64,000 nt of DNA, from the NCBI RefSeq assembly GCF_045679555.1, contig NC_092093.1:65483575-65547574 (forward strand). Direction: 5' to 3'. The translations under genes and the position numbers were made by a program. Under the pieces are notes generated by a model. The model worked only from the letters and a program-made list of their open reading frames with translations, had not been told where the DNA came from and searched no databases. The stretch is from Salvelinus alpinus (Eukaryota; Chordata; Actinopteri; Salmoniformes; Salmonidae). Below are positions 12,301-25,021 of this stretch, piece by piece (position 1 is the stretch's first letter; each line of letters opens with the position of its first letter).

Positions 12301-14250
12301 TCTCTTTTTTTTGTTTTCTTGAGTAAGGAAGCTCCGAAATGCAGGTGTTTCAGCCTAGCTCAGTGTTTTCTGTGGTGGTGGGGCGGGCCAGCAGAAAATA
12401 GGAGCATTGCGCCGTGATTGGCTCAGTGTTCTGTCACTCATGGGGACCTTACGCAATTGCCAAGCTTAAGTGCTTAGAAAGGGTAGACATCCAACATTTC
12501 AGCCCTTTGGGTCCTGCCATAGAGTTATATTACAAGTGCCCTTCCAAGAAGGCTCAGGGTCATTGGCCACAGAAATTATGTAAAATCACATATGTACAGT
12601 AGCTTTGATTGGACTGATGTCCATGTCAACATCTTACTTTCACAATCTTAGCTAGCAGTCATCATGAATCAAGTCTACTGGCAAATCCTTTTTAATCCTT
12701 GTCATATGAAGAGAAATAATGAAGAAAAAATATAGATAAAATGTATCAGTGCTCATCGGCCATTGGACATAAACATTACACAACAATTTGGAGATCGTAA
12801 ATTCAACAATGAGTCATTTGTAAGGATAGGTGACAGTGGCTAACTGCAAGCATTGCAACTGGGAAGTCGGAAATAAACAGCTCAAAACATTTTGAATGGT
12901 CATTCAACTCGGATTTGTAAATCCGGCATCTTTCTCTTTGATGACAAAATTTGCCCACGAAGGACCGCTGCGCCACTTTCCTGTTCAAGCACATCACAAC
13001 AACGTGAGGCCAAAAATGCTGCTACATAAATTATGTAGGATGCCAGGGAGATATGTATCCTGTAGCTAAGAAAGTAATACTAAGTGTATGTTGTGTAGTA
13101 AACTGTTAGTAGCCCATGTGCCTCACCCTAATAATTTGGCCGGTGTATGCTTGTTTACTAACTTTTGTTGTACAGCTTTGACAGTGCTACTGATAGTAGT
13201 GGTGGCGCTTGGCTTGCACGTGCAAATTCAGCACACACAACATTCTGTAATAGAATTGTGTTATTTGAGGTGTAAATTTAAAAGCTTATTTAACGTGTCA
13301 AATAGTGTTATATGATGTGTATCTTTTTTGACAAACACCCAAAGGTATTTCAATGTGCCTCACCCTAATAATTTGGTCTATTTTAACCTCTTAATTTTTC
13401 CTACTGTTCTAACTTGGTGGTGCACATGTAGCCTATAACCTGTTTAAGATAAATGTAATAATTGAATATGGTAAGAGCTTTCATTGTCTGCTTATATGCC
13501 CCCTTTAGTTATCCTACGGTTCTGACTTGTTGTACAGGGAGTACACTGTAAGAACTGCCCATGTTCTGAATTCTGTCTCAGTACATTTCAAAAGTGCTGA
13601 ACAAATAGTTATATTGACTACGTCAGTCCTAGCTCCCTCATTAATGTCTTAATAGAAATTACGGATGGACTCTTATCCGCTTGTCGTCCCCTTATGCCAT
13701 AGTTTGTACATCTCAATTGTCATTAGAAACCACATTTGTATAAGCAAGTCAGCCATATCAGCTATGTTTTTTTTAAAGGCAGTAAATGAGGCTGAATGAA
13801 CTGTTTCACTGCCAGACAAGGCTCCGCTGATAGCCAGGTGTAGCAGTGGTAAGGTGTTGGGACAGCTTTAACAGTTTGTGGATACCGTTTGTCAAGGTTA
13901 TAGTGCAATTAATGTATTGTTTAGTGTCGTGGCTTTGCTGGCAAGCATCCCACCTATTTTTTTGCTAAAATCGCCACTGCATAGCGCATTGATGTGAATC
14001 ACATTGCTGCTCTCTCATTTAGCTATTTGTGCCTTATGGATTGTGGTTGTTGTGGATGGCTGTTCACAAATCGAAATGTGTGGATCCCAGCCTATGGAAT
14101 AAAAGTGAGGCTTTTATTGCTCAATATAATTCATGCTGATAAAAAAAAACATGCCTAATGGACACGCTCAAACTCACACACTATTGATTTACTTAAAGGG
14201 GCGATCTGTAGTTGCTACATCAATTTTTGGACTTGTAAATTATATATATA
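12301..14250. other. Intergenic sequence, no gene; contains a 24-bp direct repeat
   Basis: Only short meaningless frames are present. A perfect 24-bp direct repeat (ATGTGCCTCACCCTAATAAT...) occurs at 13116-13139 and 13353-13376. Nothing else recognisable. Confidence 0.4.
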
Positions 14251-14252
14251 TA

Positions 14253-16120
<1,868 letters not shown>

Positions 16121-16124
16121 TATA

Positions 16125-16800
16125 TATATCCATTGCTCTGTCTATTAATCTGAGAGTGGTTACATTTCTCCAGGCCCATCCCTCAGCTTTTAACCAAAAC
16201 AGAGTCGGGGCGTCCGTTTTGTTATTGTTTCATCTGTGGATTTGCCCTTTAAACAGCTGCATATTATCAAGATATGAAAGTGTCACCAACAAAAAGTTAA
16301 ACAATAAGCCTATAGCAAATGCAGCATACGACATTCATTTTTCACACGACAAAAGTACTTTTCAGTAGTGCTGAAAGCATGCCATTCCATGAGCGCAGCA
16401 TTTATTTTTAAACTCAAATCAATGAGCCCAATCTGTCCTCCATGACAAGAAAATCCTAAACAACACAGTAGGGCTGGCTAATAAGTCCTTCGTTTTTGGA
16501 GTTATGCTCAGGTAAAACAATTTGGCTAATCTATACGACCATATCTACAAGTCCTATTCTTGAAGATCAAGGGGTATAACATTTATTGGAATGACTGTAA
16601 TTCTGATAGACTTTGGTTTTTAATATAAAGATATAATTTGATTGTATTATTATATGTAGTAGAAAGCGATGGGTTAGAAGAAGCCATCTTAAAATGTAAC
16701 ATCCATATATGGCCAGCTATGTAAACTTTAACATAGATTTATCCTGCAATAGATGTCGTTCAATTGGTAACATAAATGTTGGTATTTTTTTAATGCTTCT
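16125..16800. other. Intergenic sequence, nothing recognised
   Basis: AT-rich sequence between the Tc1-like element and the right block of the dispersed hAT-like repeat. No ORF or repeat that I can name. Confidence 0.3.
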
Positions 16801-16827
16801 TAAGGGGAAAGTAATCTAAAAGTATTT

Positions 16828-17046
16828 TAGATTTTTATTTAACTAAGCAAGTCAGTTCAGAACAAATTCTTATTTACAATGACGGCCAAACCCTAACCCG
16901 GACGAAGCTGGGCCAATTGTGCGCCGCCCTATGGGACTCCCAATCACGGCCGATTGTGATTCAGCCTGGGATCGAACCAGGGTCTGTAGTGACACCTCTA
17001 GCACTGAGATGCAGTGCCTTAGACCACTGCACCACTCTGGAGCCCT
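16828..17046 (-). mobile_element. tRNA-derived salmonid SINE, minus orientation
   Basis: Read on the minus strand it starts GGCTCCAGAGTGGTGCAGTG, has a tRNA-like A box (GTGGTGCAGTGGTCTAAG) and B box (GGTTCGATCCC), then the salmonid SINE body (AATTGGCCCAGC, GGCCGTCATTGTAAATAAG) and an AT tail (AGTTAAATAAAAATC). It sits in the right half of the GTAATC-rich repeat, which continues at 17047-17142. Confidence 0.85.
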
Positions 17047-17142
17047 GAATGTAATCAGATTACGTTACTGAGTTTGGGTAATCCAAAAGTTACGTAACTG
17101 TAACGGATTACATTTAGAAAGAAACCGACCCAACCCTGTTGT
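17047..17142. mobile_element. Right end of the GTAATC-rich hAT-like repeat
   Basis: Contains TGTAATCAGATTACGTTACT and ends in ACCCAACCCTG. It matches in diverged form the block at 11890-12060 and probably once formed the other end of that element. Confidence 0.45.
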
Positions 17143-18046
17143 TAATCAATTAAATGTCATATTGCTCAGTGTTTAAGAATTAGTTGCATATTATATATCT
17201 GTGTGCCCGATGCTGCACCTCATCCCCGATTCTCTGCTGAGCGCGCAATATCAAGTGCTCAATTAAATGATCCATAGCCTATATATAGGCCTAGACTATA
17301 CAAAGAGTATGCTCGGAGAAGCACAGGCCAAAGTTATATATTTTTAAAGTACTTCCTTCCCAAGTTTTTGCGCTGCTGGGATGGTGTATATAAAACTAGG
17401 TTACACCGCATTACACACGCCAATGGATAGGCTATCACAATCACAAGCCCTTCCCTGCTCTTGCTGATGTGAACCCTTTAGTGCTGCCTAACCAATGGCT
17501 GTGCTGTGTATGGTGGCACTTCAGGAGGCAATAAAAGGCTTCTTCCAAAAATATTTTATTTGTCCAAAAAATGCTATATCTGTGTCAGACGGAGAGCGTG
17601 AAGATGAGGAGGACTGGAGATAAGCTTGCTACTGCTGTAATTGATTTAAAATAAAAACAGTGTTTCGTTGACCATAATGAAGCTATTTATCAGAGTTATT
17701 GACCTCACAATAAGCCATATTCTAGTAATTGACATAACTTACATTACTATCTTAATTTTTAATTTGACTTTAGGCTACTAACATCAAGAGGGCTTTGTGT
17801 TGGAGCCAATTTCTTCCTATTCAAGAAATAAGAGGTCGGCCAACCTGTTTGACAGACAAAATTATAGTCTGAAATCTATAGATTTTGTCAGCCAATTCCT
17901 TCAGTCACCATGCACTCCTTAAATATCTTGGTGTCAGTGATGTTAAGTGGTTATTAAGTGGTATCTTGGTGTTGGTGTGTTAAGTTAAAACCAGGACTCG
18001 AGTTGGGGGGGTGTGTGAAGGTATTGTGGCTTTTGTTAAAGAAAAT
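17143..18046. other. Intergenic sequence, nothing recognised
   Basis: No recognisable gene or repeat. Frames are short and frequently interrupted. Confidence 0.3.
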
Positions 18047-18047
18047 G

Positions 18048-19231
18048 GTTACACTATATATACAAAAGTATGTGGACAACCCTAAAAATGTGTGGATTTG
18101 GCTGTTTCAGCAACATCTGTTGCTGACAGGTGAATAAAATTGAGTACACCGCCATAAAATCTCCATAGCCAAACATTGGCAGTAGAATGGACTTACTGAA
18201 GAGCTCAGTGACTTTCAACATGGCACCGTCATAGGATGCCACCTTTCCAACAAGTAACTTCTTCAAATGTATGCCCAGCTAGAGCTGCCCCAGTCAACTG
18301 TAAGTGATGTTATTATGAAGTGGAAATGGCTCAGCCGCGAAGTGGTAGTACACACAAGCTCACAGAATGGGACCGCCGAGTGCTGAAGTGGGTAGCGTGT
18401 AAATATCATCTGTCCTCAGTTGCAACACTCACGACCGAGTTCCAAACTACCTCTGGAATCAAGCTCTCCGTTCGTCAGGAGCTTCATGAAATGGGTTTCC
18501 ATGGCCGAGCAGCCGCGCACAAGCCTAAGATCACCATGCGCAATGCCAAGCGCCGTCGCCCATGCACAACGATATATGGTGTAAAGCTCGCCGCCATTGG
18601 ACTCTGGAGCAGTGGAAACGCATTCTCTGAAGTGGTGAATCACGTTTCAACATCTGTCAGTCTGGCAGGCAAATCTGGGTTTGGCAGATGCCAGGAGAAC
18701 GCTACCTGCCCGAATGCATACTGCCAACTGTAAAGTTTGGTGGAGGATGAAAAATAGTCTGGGGCTGTTTTTCATGGTTCGGGCTAGGCCCCTTAGTTCC
18801 AGTGAAGGGAAATCTTAATGCTACAGCATACAATGACATTCTAGACGATTTTGTGATTCCAACTTTGTGGCAACAGTTTGGGAAAAGCCCTTTCCTGTTT
18901 CAGCATGACAATGCCCCCATGCACAACGAGGTCCATACAGAAATGGTGTGTCGAGATCGGTGTGAAATAACTTAACTGACCTGCACAGAGCCCTGACCTC
19001 AACCCCATCGAACACCTTTGGGATGAATTGGAACTCCAACTGTGAGCCAGGCCTAATCACCCAACATCAGTGGCCGACCTCACTAATGCTCTTGTGGTTG
19101 AATGGAAGCAAGTTCCTGCAGCAATGTTCCAACATCTAGTGGAACACCTTCCCAGAAGAATGGAGGCTGTTGTAGCAGCAAAGGGGGAACCATCTTCATA
19201 TTAATGCCCATGATTTTGGAATGAGTATATG
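18048..19231 (+). mobile_element. Tc1-like transposon, decayed, right end truncated
   Basis: Starts CACTATATATACAAAAGTAT, the end of a common salmonid Tc1-like family. Transposase pieces on the plus strand include 18320-18733 (AQPRSGSTHKLTEWDRRVLK). Downstream, out of frame, are the catalytic segment near 18897 ([11 protein letters not shown]) and ACCTCAACCCCATCGAACAC (PDLNPIEH). Internal deletions and frameshifts are visible, for example near 18560 and 18950. It ends after CCCATGATTTTGGAATGAG without the right inverted repeat. Confidence 0.9.
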
Positions 19232-19234
19232 ATC

Positions 19235-19620
19235 CCTTATTAATGTTAAATCCACTTCAATCAGTGTAGATGAAGGGGAGGAGACCGTTGAGACATGGGT
19301 TGTGTATGTGTGCCATTCAGAGGGTGAATGGGCAAGACAACATATTGAAGTGCCTTTGAACGGCATATGGTAGTAGGTTCCATGTGTAGTTTTGAGTGTG
19401 TCAAGAACTGCAACGCTGCTGGGTTTTTCACGCTTAACAGTTTCCTGTGTGTATCAAGAATGGTCCACCAGCCAAAGGACTTCCAACCAATTTGACACAA
19501 CTGTGGGAAGCATTCGGGTCAACATGGGCCAGCATCCCTGTGGAACACTTTCTGAGGGCAAAAGGGGGTGCAACTCAATATTAGGAAGGTGTTCCTAATA
19601 TTTTGTACACTTAGTGTATA
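19235..19620 (+). mobile_element. Short non-autonomous Tc1/mariner-type remnant
   Basis: Ends in GTTCCTAATATTTTGTACAC followed by TTAGTGTA, the terminal repeat of a known salmonid Tc1-like family. The left inverted repeat is missing. Pieces of helix-turn-helix coding (ACGCTTAACAGTTTCCTGTG) remain but no frame is intact. It abuts the preceding element directly. Confidence 0.7.
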
Positions 19621-19959
19621 ACAATGCTTTTGTCCGCAATTCTTCATGCTAGAAACAAGCTGTAAAATGTCGTGGAAAGACGTGACTCTGTTGCATATAG
19701 AATATATTTGGTTTGTCTCTATGACATGCAGAGGCTGCGTTACAACCTATAGTCAAGGAGATAAATGTGATTCTGTCACTATTAATTGACAATCAATATT
19801 TCAGCAGGCTATTAAACAACATACTAACTCTAAATCAGTCAGGATCAAGCCACGTAGCCTACCAAGGCACAAAAATGAATTATTTATATATTATAATTAT
19901 TTCAAGGCTATAGACTACCATTTATTAAATAAATTGTGAAGCATTTGTTACACGCTAGA

Positions 19960-20165
19960 GCCCTCAAACTCAACTCTGGACCTCGAAGCCGTTCCACTGC
20001 ATTTTTTCATTGTTCCCCTCTAACCAGGGACTGATTTAGACCTGGGACACCAGGTGCTTGCAATTAAATATCAGGTAGAACAGAAAACCAGCAGGCTCCG
20101 GACTTCGTAAAGTAAGAGTTGAATACCCCTGCGCTAGAGCGCTAGAGTTGAATACCCCTGCGGCA
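19960..20165. repeat. Dispersed fish repeat fragment
   Basis: Contains GAACAGAAAACCAGCAGGCT and a short duplication of TAGAGTTGAATACCCCTGCG near 20140. Diverged copies of the same phrases lie near 10935-11000 and 43330-43370. The family is not named. Confidence 0.4.
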
Positions 20166-20264
20166 GCAGTGCTCAGCATTTCAGCAACATTCCTATACAT
20201 TTCGCATTTAGGATCATGTGATGAGATATGCATTCTAATTTAGCCTAGCCCTTTCACACGTACC

Positions 20265-20324
20265 ATCACACGGGTGTGATCGTTCTACAGTGGTCCCTGA
20301 AGCGTACGATCACACCCGTGTGAT
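20265..20324. repeat. Perfect 18-bp inverted repeat just inside the piggyBac left end
   Basis: ATCACACGGGTGTGATCG at 20265-20282 and its exact complement at 20307-20324, 24 bp apart. Each arm is itself nearly palindromic. It may be a transposase-binding or subterminal repeat of the element. Confidence 0.85.
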
Positions 20325-21204
20325 TAGAACACTCATTTAGAACGTTCATTTAGAACGGCCAGTTTCGAATGACGCAACAATCAGCATTTGAGCTGGACAC
20401 ACTTTTTTCAGAAACTATTTACACAAACACAGTCCTTACAAAGTTATGTCCAGAATGTGAGCAGTTTATTTTGGGATGCAATGTTCAGATATTCACAGAA
20501 GTATATATAGCATAACACAATCATCCTAACCGGAAAAATGTAGGCTACATTTGTCCAAGCGCTAACTGAGGAAAGATTGACCCAACACAAGCAGTAATAT
20601 TTTCTAACTCTCGGGTGACATAAACTACAATATGAATTAGCTAATAGCAATTATTATGTATAATTAATCACATCACGGGTGAGCTCACCATTGATCGAAA
20701 TAATTAGGTAAAACACTTTTGAAATCGAAAGTAATCCGACGATTAGTTTCAGCGCGCAGCCATGCATTTGTTCCTCACAGAAACCGAAGATAATAAGAGA
20801 AGACAAGATGAGTTTGGTCTGTTTATAGTATGCATGTTGGAGGTGTGTGTCAATCACTGTCGTTCACATCCCACCCTTCATTTCCGGAAGTCCTCAAAAA
20901 ATGAGTGAACTCTTACTCCCCTCATTTTGTTATATCATCTTTGGTCAAACAGACGATTACGTGAAACCCAGAATGCATTGTATGTCAACAAACATGGCTA
21001 CACAGCTGGAATTAGCTTAGCTCATCATAATCAGTACAACCTTCAAAAAAGTATTTTACACACATATGTGCCCATTACAATCTATGCAAGAATCGGAATG
21101 CATGATTTGTCACATAGAATTGAAAACATGTGAATAAAACAGTAAATACACAAATAATTGCCACACAAAACATTTTCTGATAGTGATTTATTGAGACAAG
21201 TGGC

Positions 21205-21726
21205 GTGTGCCGGCAGTCAACCACGTACCCTCTCACTCTAAACCATTCAGTGTTGTTGTTTATGTATGTAGATAGTGAGCTAAGCTGTAGCATTAGCAAT
21301 AACTTTCAAAAGGAGACAACTCACAAATGTGGAAATTCTGGAGATTTTGAGTCTGAAAGTCAGGAATCAGATTCTGACAGTGAGGAGCTGCCCCCCAACC
21401 TTGTAGCCATTGAGAACACTGAATCTGAGGACCCCTTGTCCACTGACAAAGTCCCAGTTCCATTAGAAGATGCTGGTGGTGATGGTGGCAGACTGACAGT
21501 GGATGAAGTACAGGAGTTCTGTGGTAGCTGGAAGGCTGCCAGCCATTTCACCCCTCCTGGCCCTGCTGATTGTGTTGATGAGTCCCAGTCTGGAGTGCAA
21601 CGCCCCTTGCCATTTCCATCTGAGGCAGACTGCTTCAAGTTGTTTCTGACAGAGGAGCTGGTGGGAGACATAGTAGAGACCAATCGCTATGCCTTGGAGC
21701 TACAGGATAAGAGAGAGCCAGTGTAA
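21205..21726 (+). pseudogene. piggyBac transposase-derived N-terminal fragment
   Basis: An open frame of 173 codons. It has a Ser/Asp/Glu-rich segment (residues about 46-65) followed by the motif FKLFLTEELVGDIVETNRYA, typical of the start of the transposase domain in PGBD proteins. The frame stops where the 238-bp element begins. The rest of the transposase continues in pieces beyond it. No evidence for a domesticated gene. Confidence 0.65.
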
Positions 21727-21958
21727 CGGATGTGAAATGGCTAGCTAGTTAGCGGGTACGCGCTAATAGCGTTTCAATCAGTTACGTCACTTGCTCTGAA
21801 ACCTTGAAGTAGTGGTTCCCCTTGCTCAGCAAGGGCCGCGGCTTTTGTGGAGCGATGGGTAACGATGCTTCGTGGGTGACTGTTGTTGATGTGTGCAGAG
21901 GGTCCCTGGTTCGCGCCCGGGTATGGGCGAGGGGACGGACGTAAAGTTATACTGTTAC
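21721..21958. mobile_element. 238-bp repeat with TGTAACG...TGTTACA ends inside the piggyBac transposase
   Basis: The insert starts TGTAACGGATG and ends CTGTTACA, with CCAG directly on each side (4-bp duplication). Inside is a tRNA B-box-like phrase GGTTCGCGCCCGGG. It is a very common dispersed salmonid repeat type by recollection. Whether it is a small LTR-like or a tRNA-like element I cannot decide. Confidence 0.6.
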
Positions 21959-22559
21959 ACCAGGAGTGGGGGGACAACCACAATTAGTGAAATGTATACA
22001 TTCCTGGTGACAGTAAAGAAGAACTCCCTAAGAGAATACTGGAGCAGAGATCCTATGTTTGCAACTCCCTTCTTTGCCACCCTCTTTTCCGAAGACTGCT
22101 TTCTAGTTCTGCTGCTATGACTGCATTTCATCATCAACGCTACTGCCATCCTAAATGACCCGTTATACAAAACAAGAGATGTCAACAGCTGGCAGTAATG
22201 TGCCATGACAAACGAGACGTCCATGTCCTCTCCACTGTCCATACAGCAACCATGTCGGCCACAGGGAAGGTGGACCACCTGACGGGAGAGAGAAACAAAC
22301 CAGACAGAGAAACATCAAACCAGACTGCGTACTTGACTATTACCTCAACCATGTCGGCCACAGGGAAGGTGAACCACCTGACGGGAGAGAAACAAACCAG
22401 ACAGAGAAACAAACCAGACAGAGAAAGATCAAACCAGACTGCGTGCTTGACTATTACCTCAAAATGAGGGCAGTGGATAAGGCCGACATGATAAACAGCT
22501 TTGTGGAATGCACTCAGAAAACGACCAAGTGGTATAAGATATTTTTCCAGGGTAGCGTC

Positions 22560-23150
22560 AAAATACAACATGCCAATACTTCTGACGCATTTAGCATTGT
22601 TTTACAGAGTTAATAGAATAATGTAACTAGCTACATAAGCACGATTGAATATAACACCATAAAAGGTGAGTAACATGAGTAACGTTACCTAGCGTGTCCG
22701 CGGTTATAAGGAATATACACAAATATATTATGCTCCATACACACAGTGAGCTACAGTAGAAACGGTATAACACGACACAGAAACTATTATAACGTAATTA
22801 GGCACTTACTTTGATAGAAACGCAGTCTGGATTTGAAGATGGGTGTCTGTAGTGACGCCTCTAGCACTGAGACGCTGTGCCACTTGGGAGTCAAAAGGCC
22901 AGGGTAGCTTCAACATACAACACATGCTAATACATCCGTGACGCAATTAGCATTGTTTTCCAGAGCTAATAAGACTGTAGTTAGATACCTAAGCATTGAG
23001 TATAACACCATACATGTTATGAAATTAGTAACGTTACATCGCGTGTCCGCGGTTATAAGGAATATACACAAAAGCATGATGCTACAGTAGAAACGACATA
23101 ACACGACATGCAGAAACTATTATAACGTAATAAGGCACTTTGATAGAAAC
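22560..23150. repeat. Two diverged ~250-bp direct copies separated by a SINE fragment
   Basis: GCGTGTCCGCGGTTATAAGG and following bases occur near 22692 and again near 23040, each inside a longer similar stretch (22560-22840 and 22905-23150). Between them, at about 22846-22890, lies a minus-strand SINE head (GTCTGTAGTGACGCCTCTAG). Confidence 0.75.
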
Positions 23151-23621
23151 GCACTCATTTCCAAAGTTATTATTGGTAACGAAAACAACTTTGATTGCGA
23201 TGCAGGCGACAGGTGGAAAATATGAACACGTGTATGCAGGACGGCAGATGAGTAAATGTCTGCAGACTTGAACTGCACAAACAATTGAGAAGTGTTTGGG
23301 GAATTTTGTCCGGGTCAGAAATGTCCCAAAAATTTATTGGTCCGCAAAAGTAAAAATGACTACTTTTATGTGAATGAATGAGGCGGAACACACCTCATTT
23401 CAAACTGTTATTATAAAATAAAAAACTGTTTAGAAAATAATTTAAAATTGACAAATAAAACAGGCGGCGTGCTTTGGTTTGAGGGCAGCGCAGATTAAAT
23501 GTACTGTTACATAACAATCACATTCTGGAATTAGAGAGAACGTTCTAACATCACGTGCATAAAACAACTCACGCTGGGGCGGCCGTTAGAGATATTTGGA
23601 ACTCACGCATGAAAGGGCTAG

Positions 23622-24049
23622 AAGATACTCTTACATTCCCATGCCATATTCACAGTCAACACAAATCTATTTTGTAACAACAATATCATGGAATAAAATA
23701 ATAAATTTGAAAATTATATATAATGCTTTTTCTTCAATTCATTGATGATCAGATACTTCAGTTGTAACTGGTTCTGTTGTGCTCAATTTTTACAGTTGAC
23801 AACTTTAGCACGGTCCCAAACTTAGACTATCCTATTTTTTTTAACAATAGCTTGTATAGAAATCAAAACATCTCTGGTGCTGCTCATTAGTTGTCATGCT
23901 CTGTTGTGGTATTATAACAGATTCTGCTAGTTATGTAAAATGATGTAGAATTGCATGAAATGCGTTTATAAAAGGCTATTTTTTTCTCAAACCGCAAATA
24001 AGATGATAGATTAATGCAGTGATTTTATTATAATAAAGATTTTTCATCC
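23622..24049. other. Intergenic sequence, nothing recognised
   Basis: AT-rich, no ORF or named repeat. Confidence 0.3.
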
Positions 24050-24054
24050 CTATC

Positions 24055-24436
24055 TGTCACGTTCCTGACCTGTTTTCCCTTGTTTTTGTGTTTATTTAGT
24101 ATGGTCAGGTCGTGAGTTGGGTGGGTTGTCGATGTGTGATTTTTATGTTGGGATTTTGTGTGTTCGGCCTGGTATGATTCTCAATCAGAGGCAGCTGTCA
24201 ATCGTTGTCCCTGATTGAGAATCATACTTAGGCAGCCGGGGTTTCACGTGTGTTTTGGTGGGTGTTTGTTCTTGTGTCAGTGTTTCGCCACGCGGGACTG
24301 TCACGGTAGTTATTTTGTATCGCATATTGTTTTGTTATATATTAAATCACTATGGAAACTAACCACTCTGCGTATTGGTCCGATCCTTCTCGCCTCTCCT
24401 CGTCCGAGGAGGAGGAAGAAAATGACTATCGTTACA
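24055..24436 (+). mobile_element. Solo LTR of a Gypsy-like retroelement (fossil)
   Basis: Begins TGTCACGTTCC and ends CGTTACA, 382 bp, with the exact 5-bp duplication CTATC at 24050-24054 and 24437-24441. This is the pattern of a single LTR left by recombination. A Gypsy-type origin is inferred from the 5-bp duplication and from similarity by recollection to an abundant salmonid LTR. No internal coding part is present. The intact duplication suggests moderate age. Confidence 0.75.
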
Positions 24437-24441
24437 CTATC

Positions 24442-25020
24442 ATTGTCCGCGTGGTCTGCGAAACCACAACCTTCTAGCTACTTTACCATGTAATGCTTAC
24501 ATTACGAAGATCCGTTTCTAAAACGGCATGCAGTAGGCCTATCTAAGGCTCTGATCTGTCCTAGGAGTGAGGGTAAACAGTATGCATGTTCTCTGCTATC
24601 CACTTTATGTTTTAGTTAATATTTTGGGTATAGGGGAGGGTCACAAATTATTTTTCGAGTGTTAAGGGAGGGTAAAATATATATATGTTACTGAAGGGAG
24701 GGCCATCCATTTTCATTTCAGATAGGTCCAATTTTCTCCAGGTATGCCTCATTATAAATAATGTACAATGATTTATTGTCGACATTTAAAAAGTTTGCAT
24801 TGAAAATAGATGCGACAATTGCCTGCAAGGGTGCATTTCCATTTAACTGTCTTGTGTTGATAAATACTGGTGGACATAATGAAGTCACACAAATGTTTCC
24901 ATTACCATTTAAGCCAAATTAATAAATTGGCGACAGCCTGTATGCCCTCCTACCTAGCTGTTTCATATCTGAGGTAGCCCGCGAAAGCCAGCATGGATAG
25001 AACGCAGTAATTGACTAATA
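24442..25020. other. Intergenic sequence, nothing recognised
   Basis: Contains short phrases GGGGAGGGTCA and GGGAGGG near 24630-24710 resembling the sequence near 11885. Otherwise no feature. Confidence 0.3.
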
Positions 25021-25021
25021 T

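Larger units (their letters stand above)
20249..23617 (+). mobile_element. piggyBac-type DNA transposon, decayed, with nested insertions
   Basis: Inverted ends CCCTTTCACACGTACC / CCCTTTCATGCGTG (right end complemented) are flanked on both sides by CTAG. Transposase pieces on the plus strand occur in the right order. An acidic N-terminal region with FKLFLTEELVGDIVETNRYA lies at 21205-21726. KKNSLREYWSRDPMFATP lies near 22014. HDKRDVHVLSTVHTATMSA lies near 22204, and MRAVDKADMINSFVECTQK near 22466. Canonical piggyBac elements duplicate TTAA, so CTAG is odd. A 238-bp element interrupts the transposase at 21721-21958. Local duplications lie at 22250-22465 and 22560-23150. Confidence 0.75.

Noticed and set aside
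21205-21726. Domesticated piggyBac (PGBD-like) host gene
   Set aside because: The transposase is broken and interrupted by another element; inverted ends remain, so it is a plain decayed transposon.
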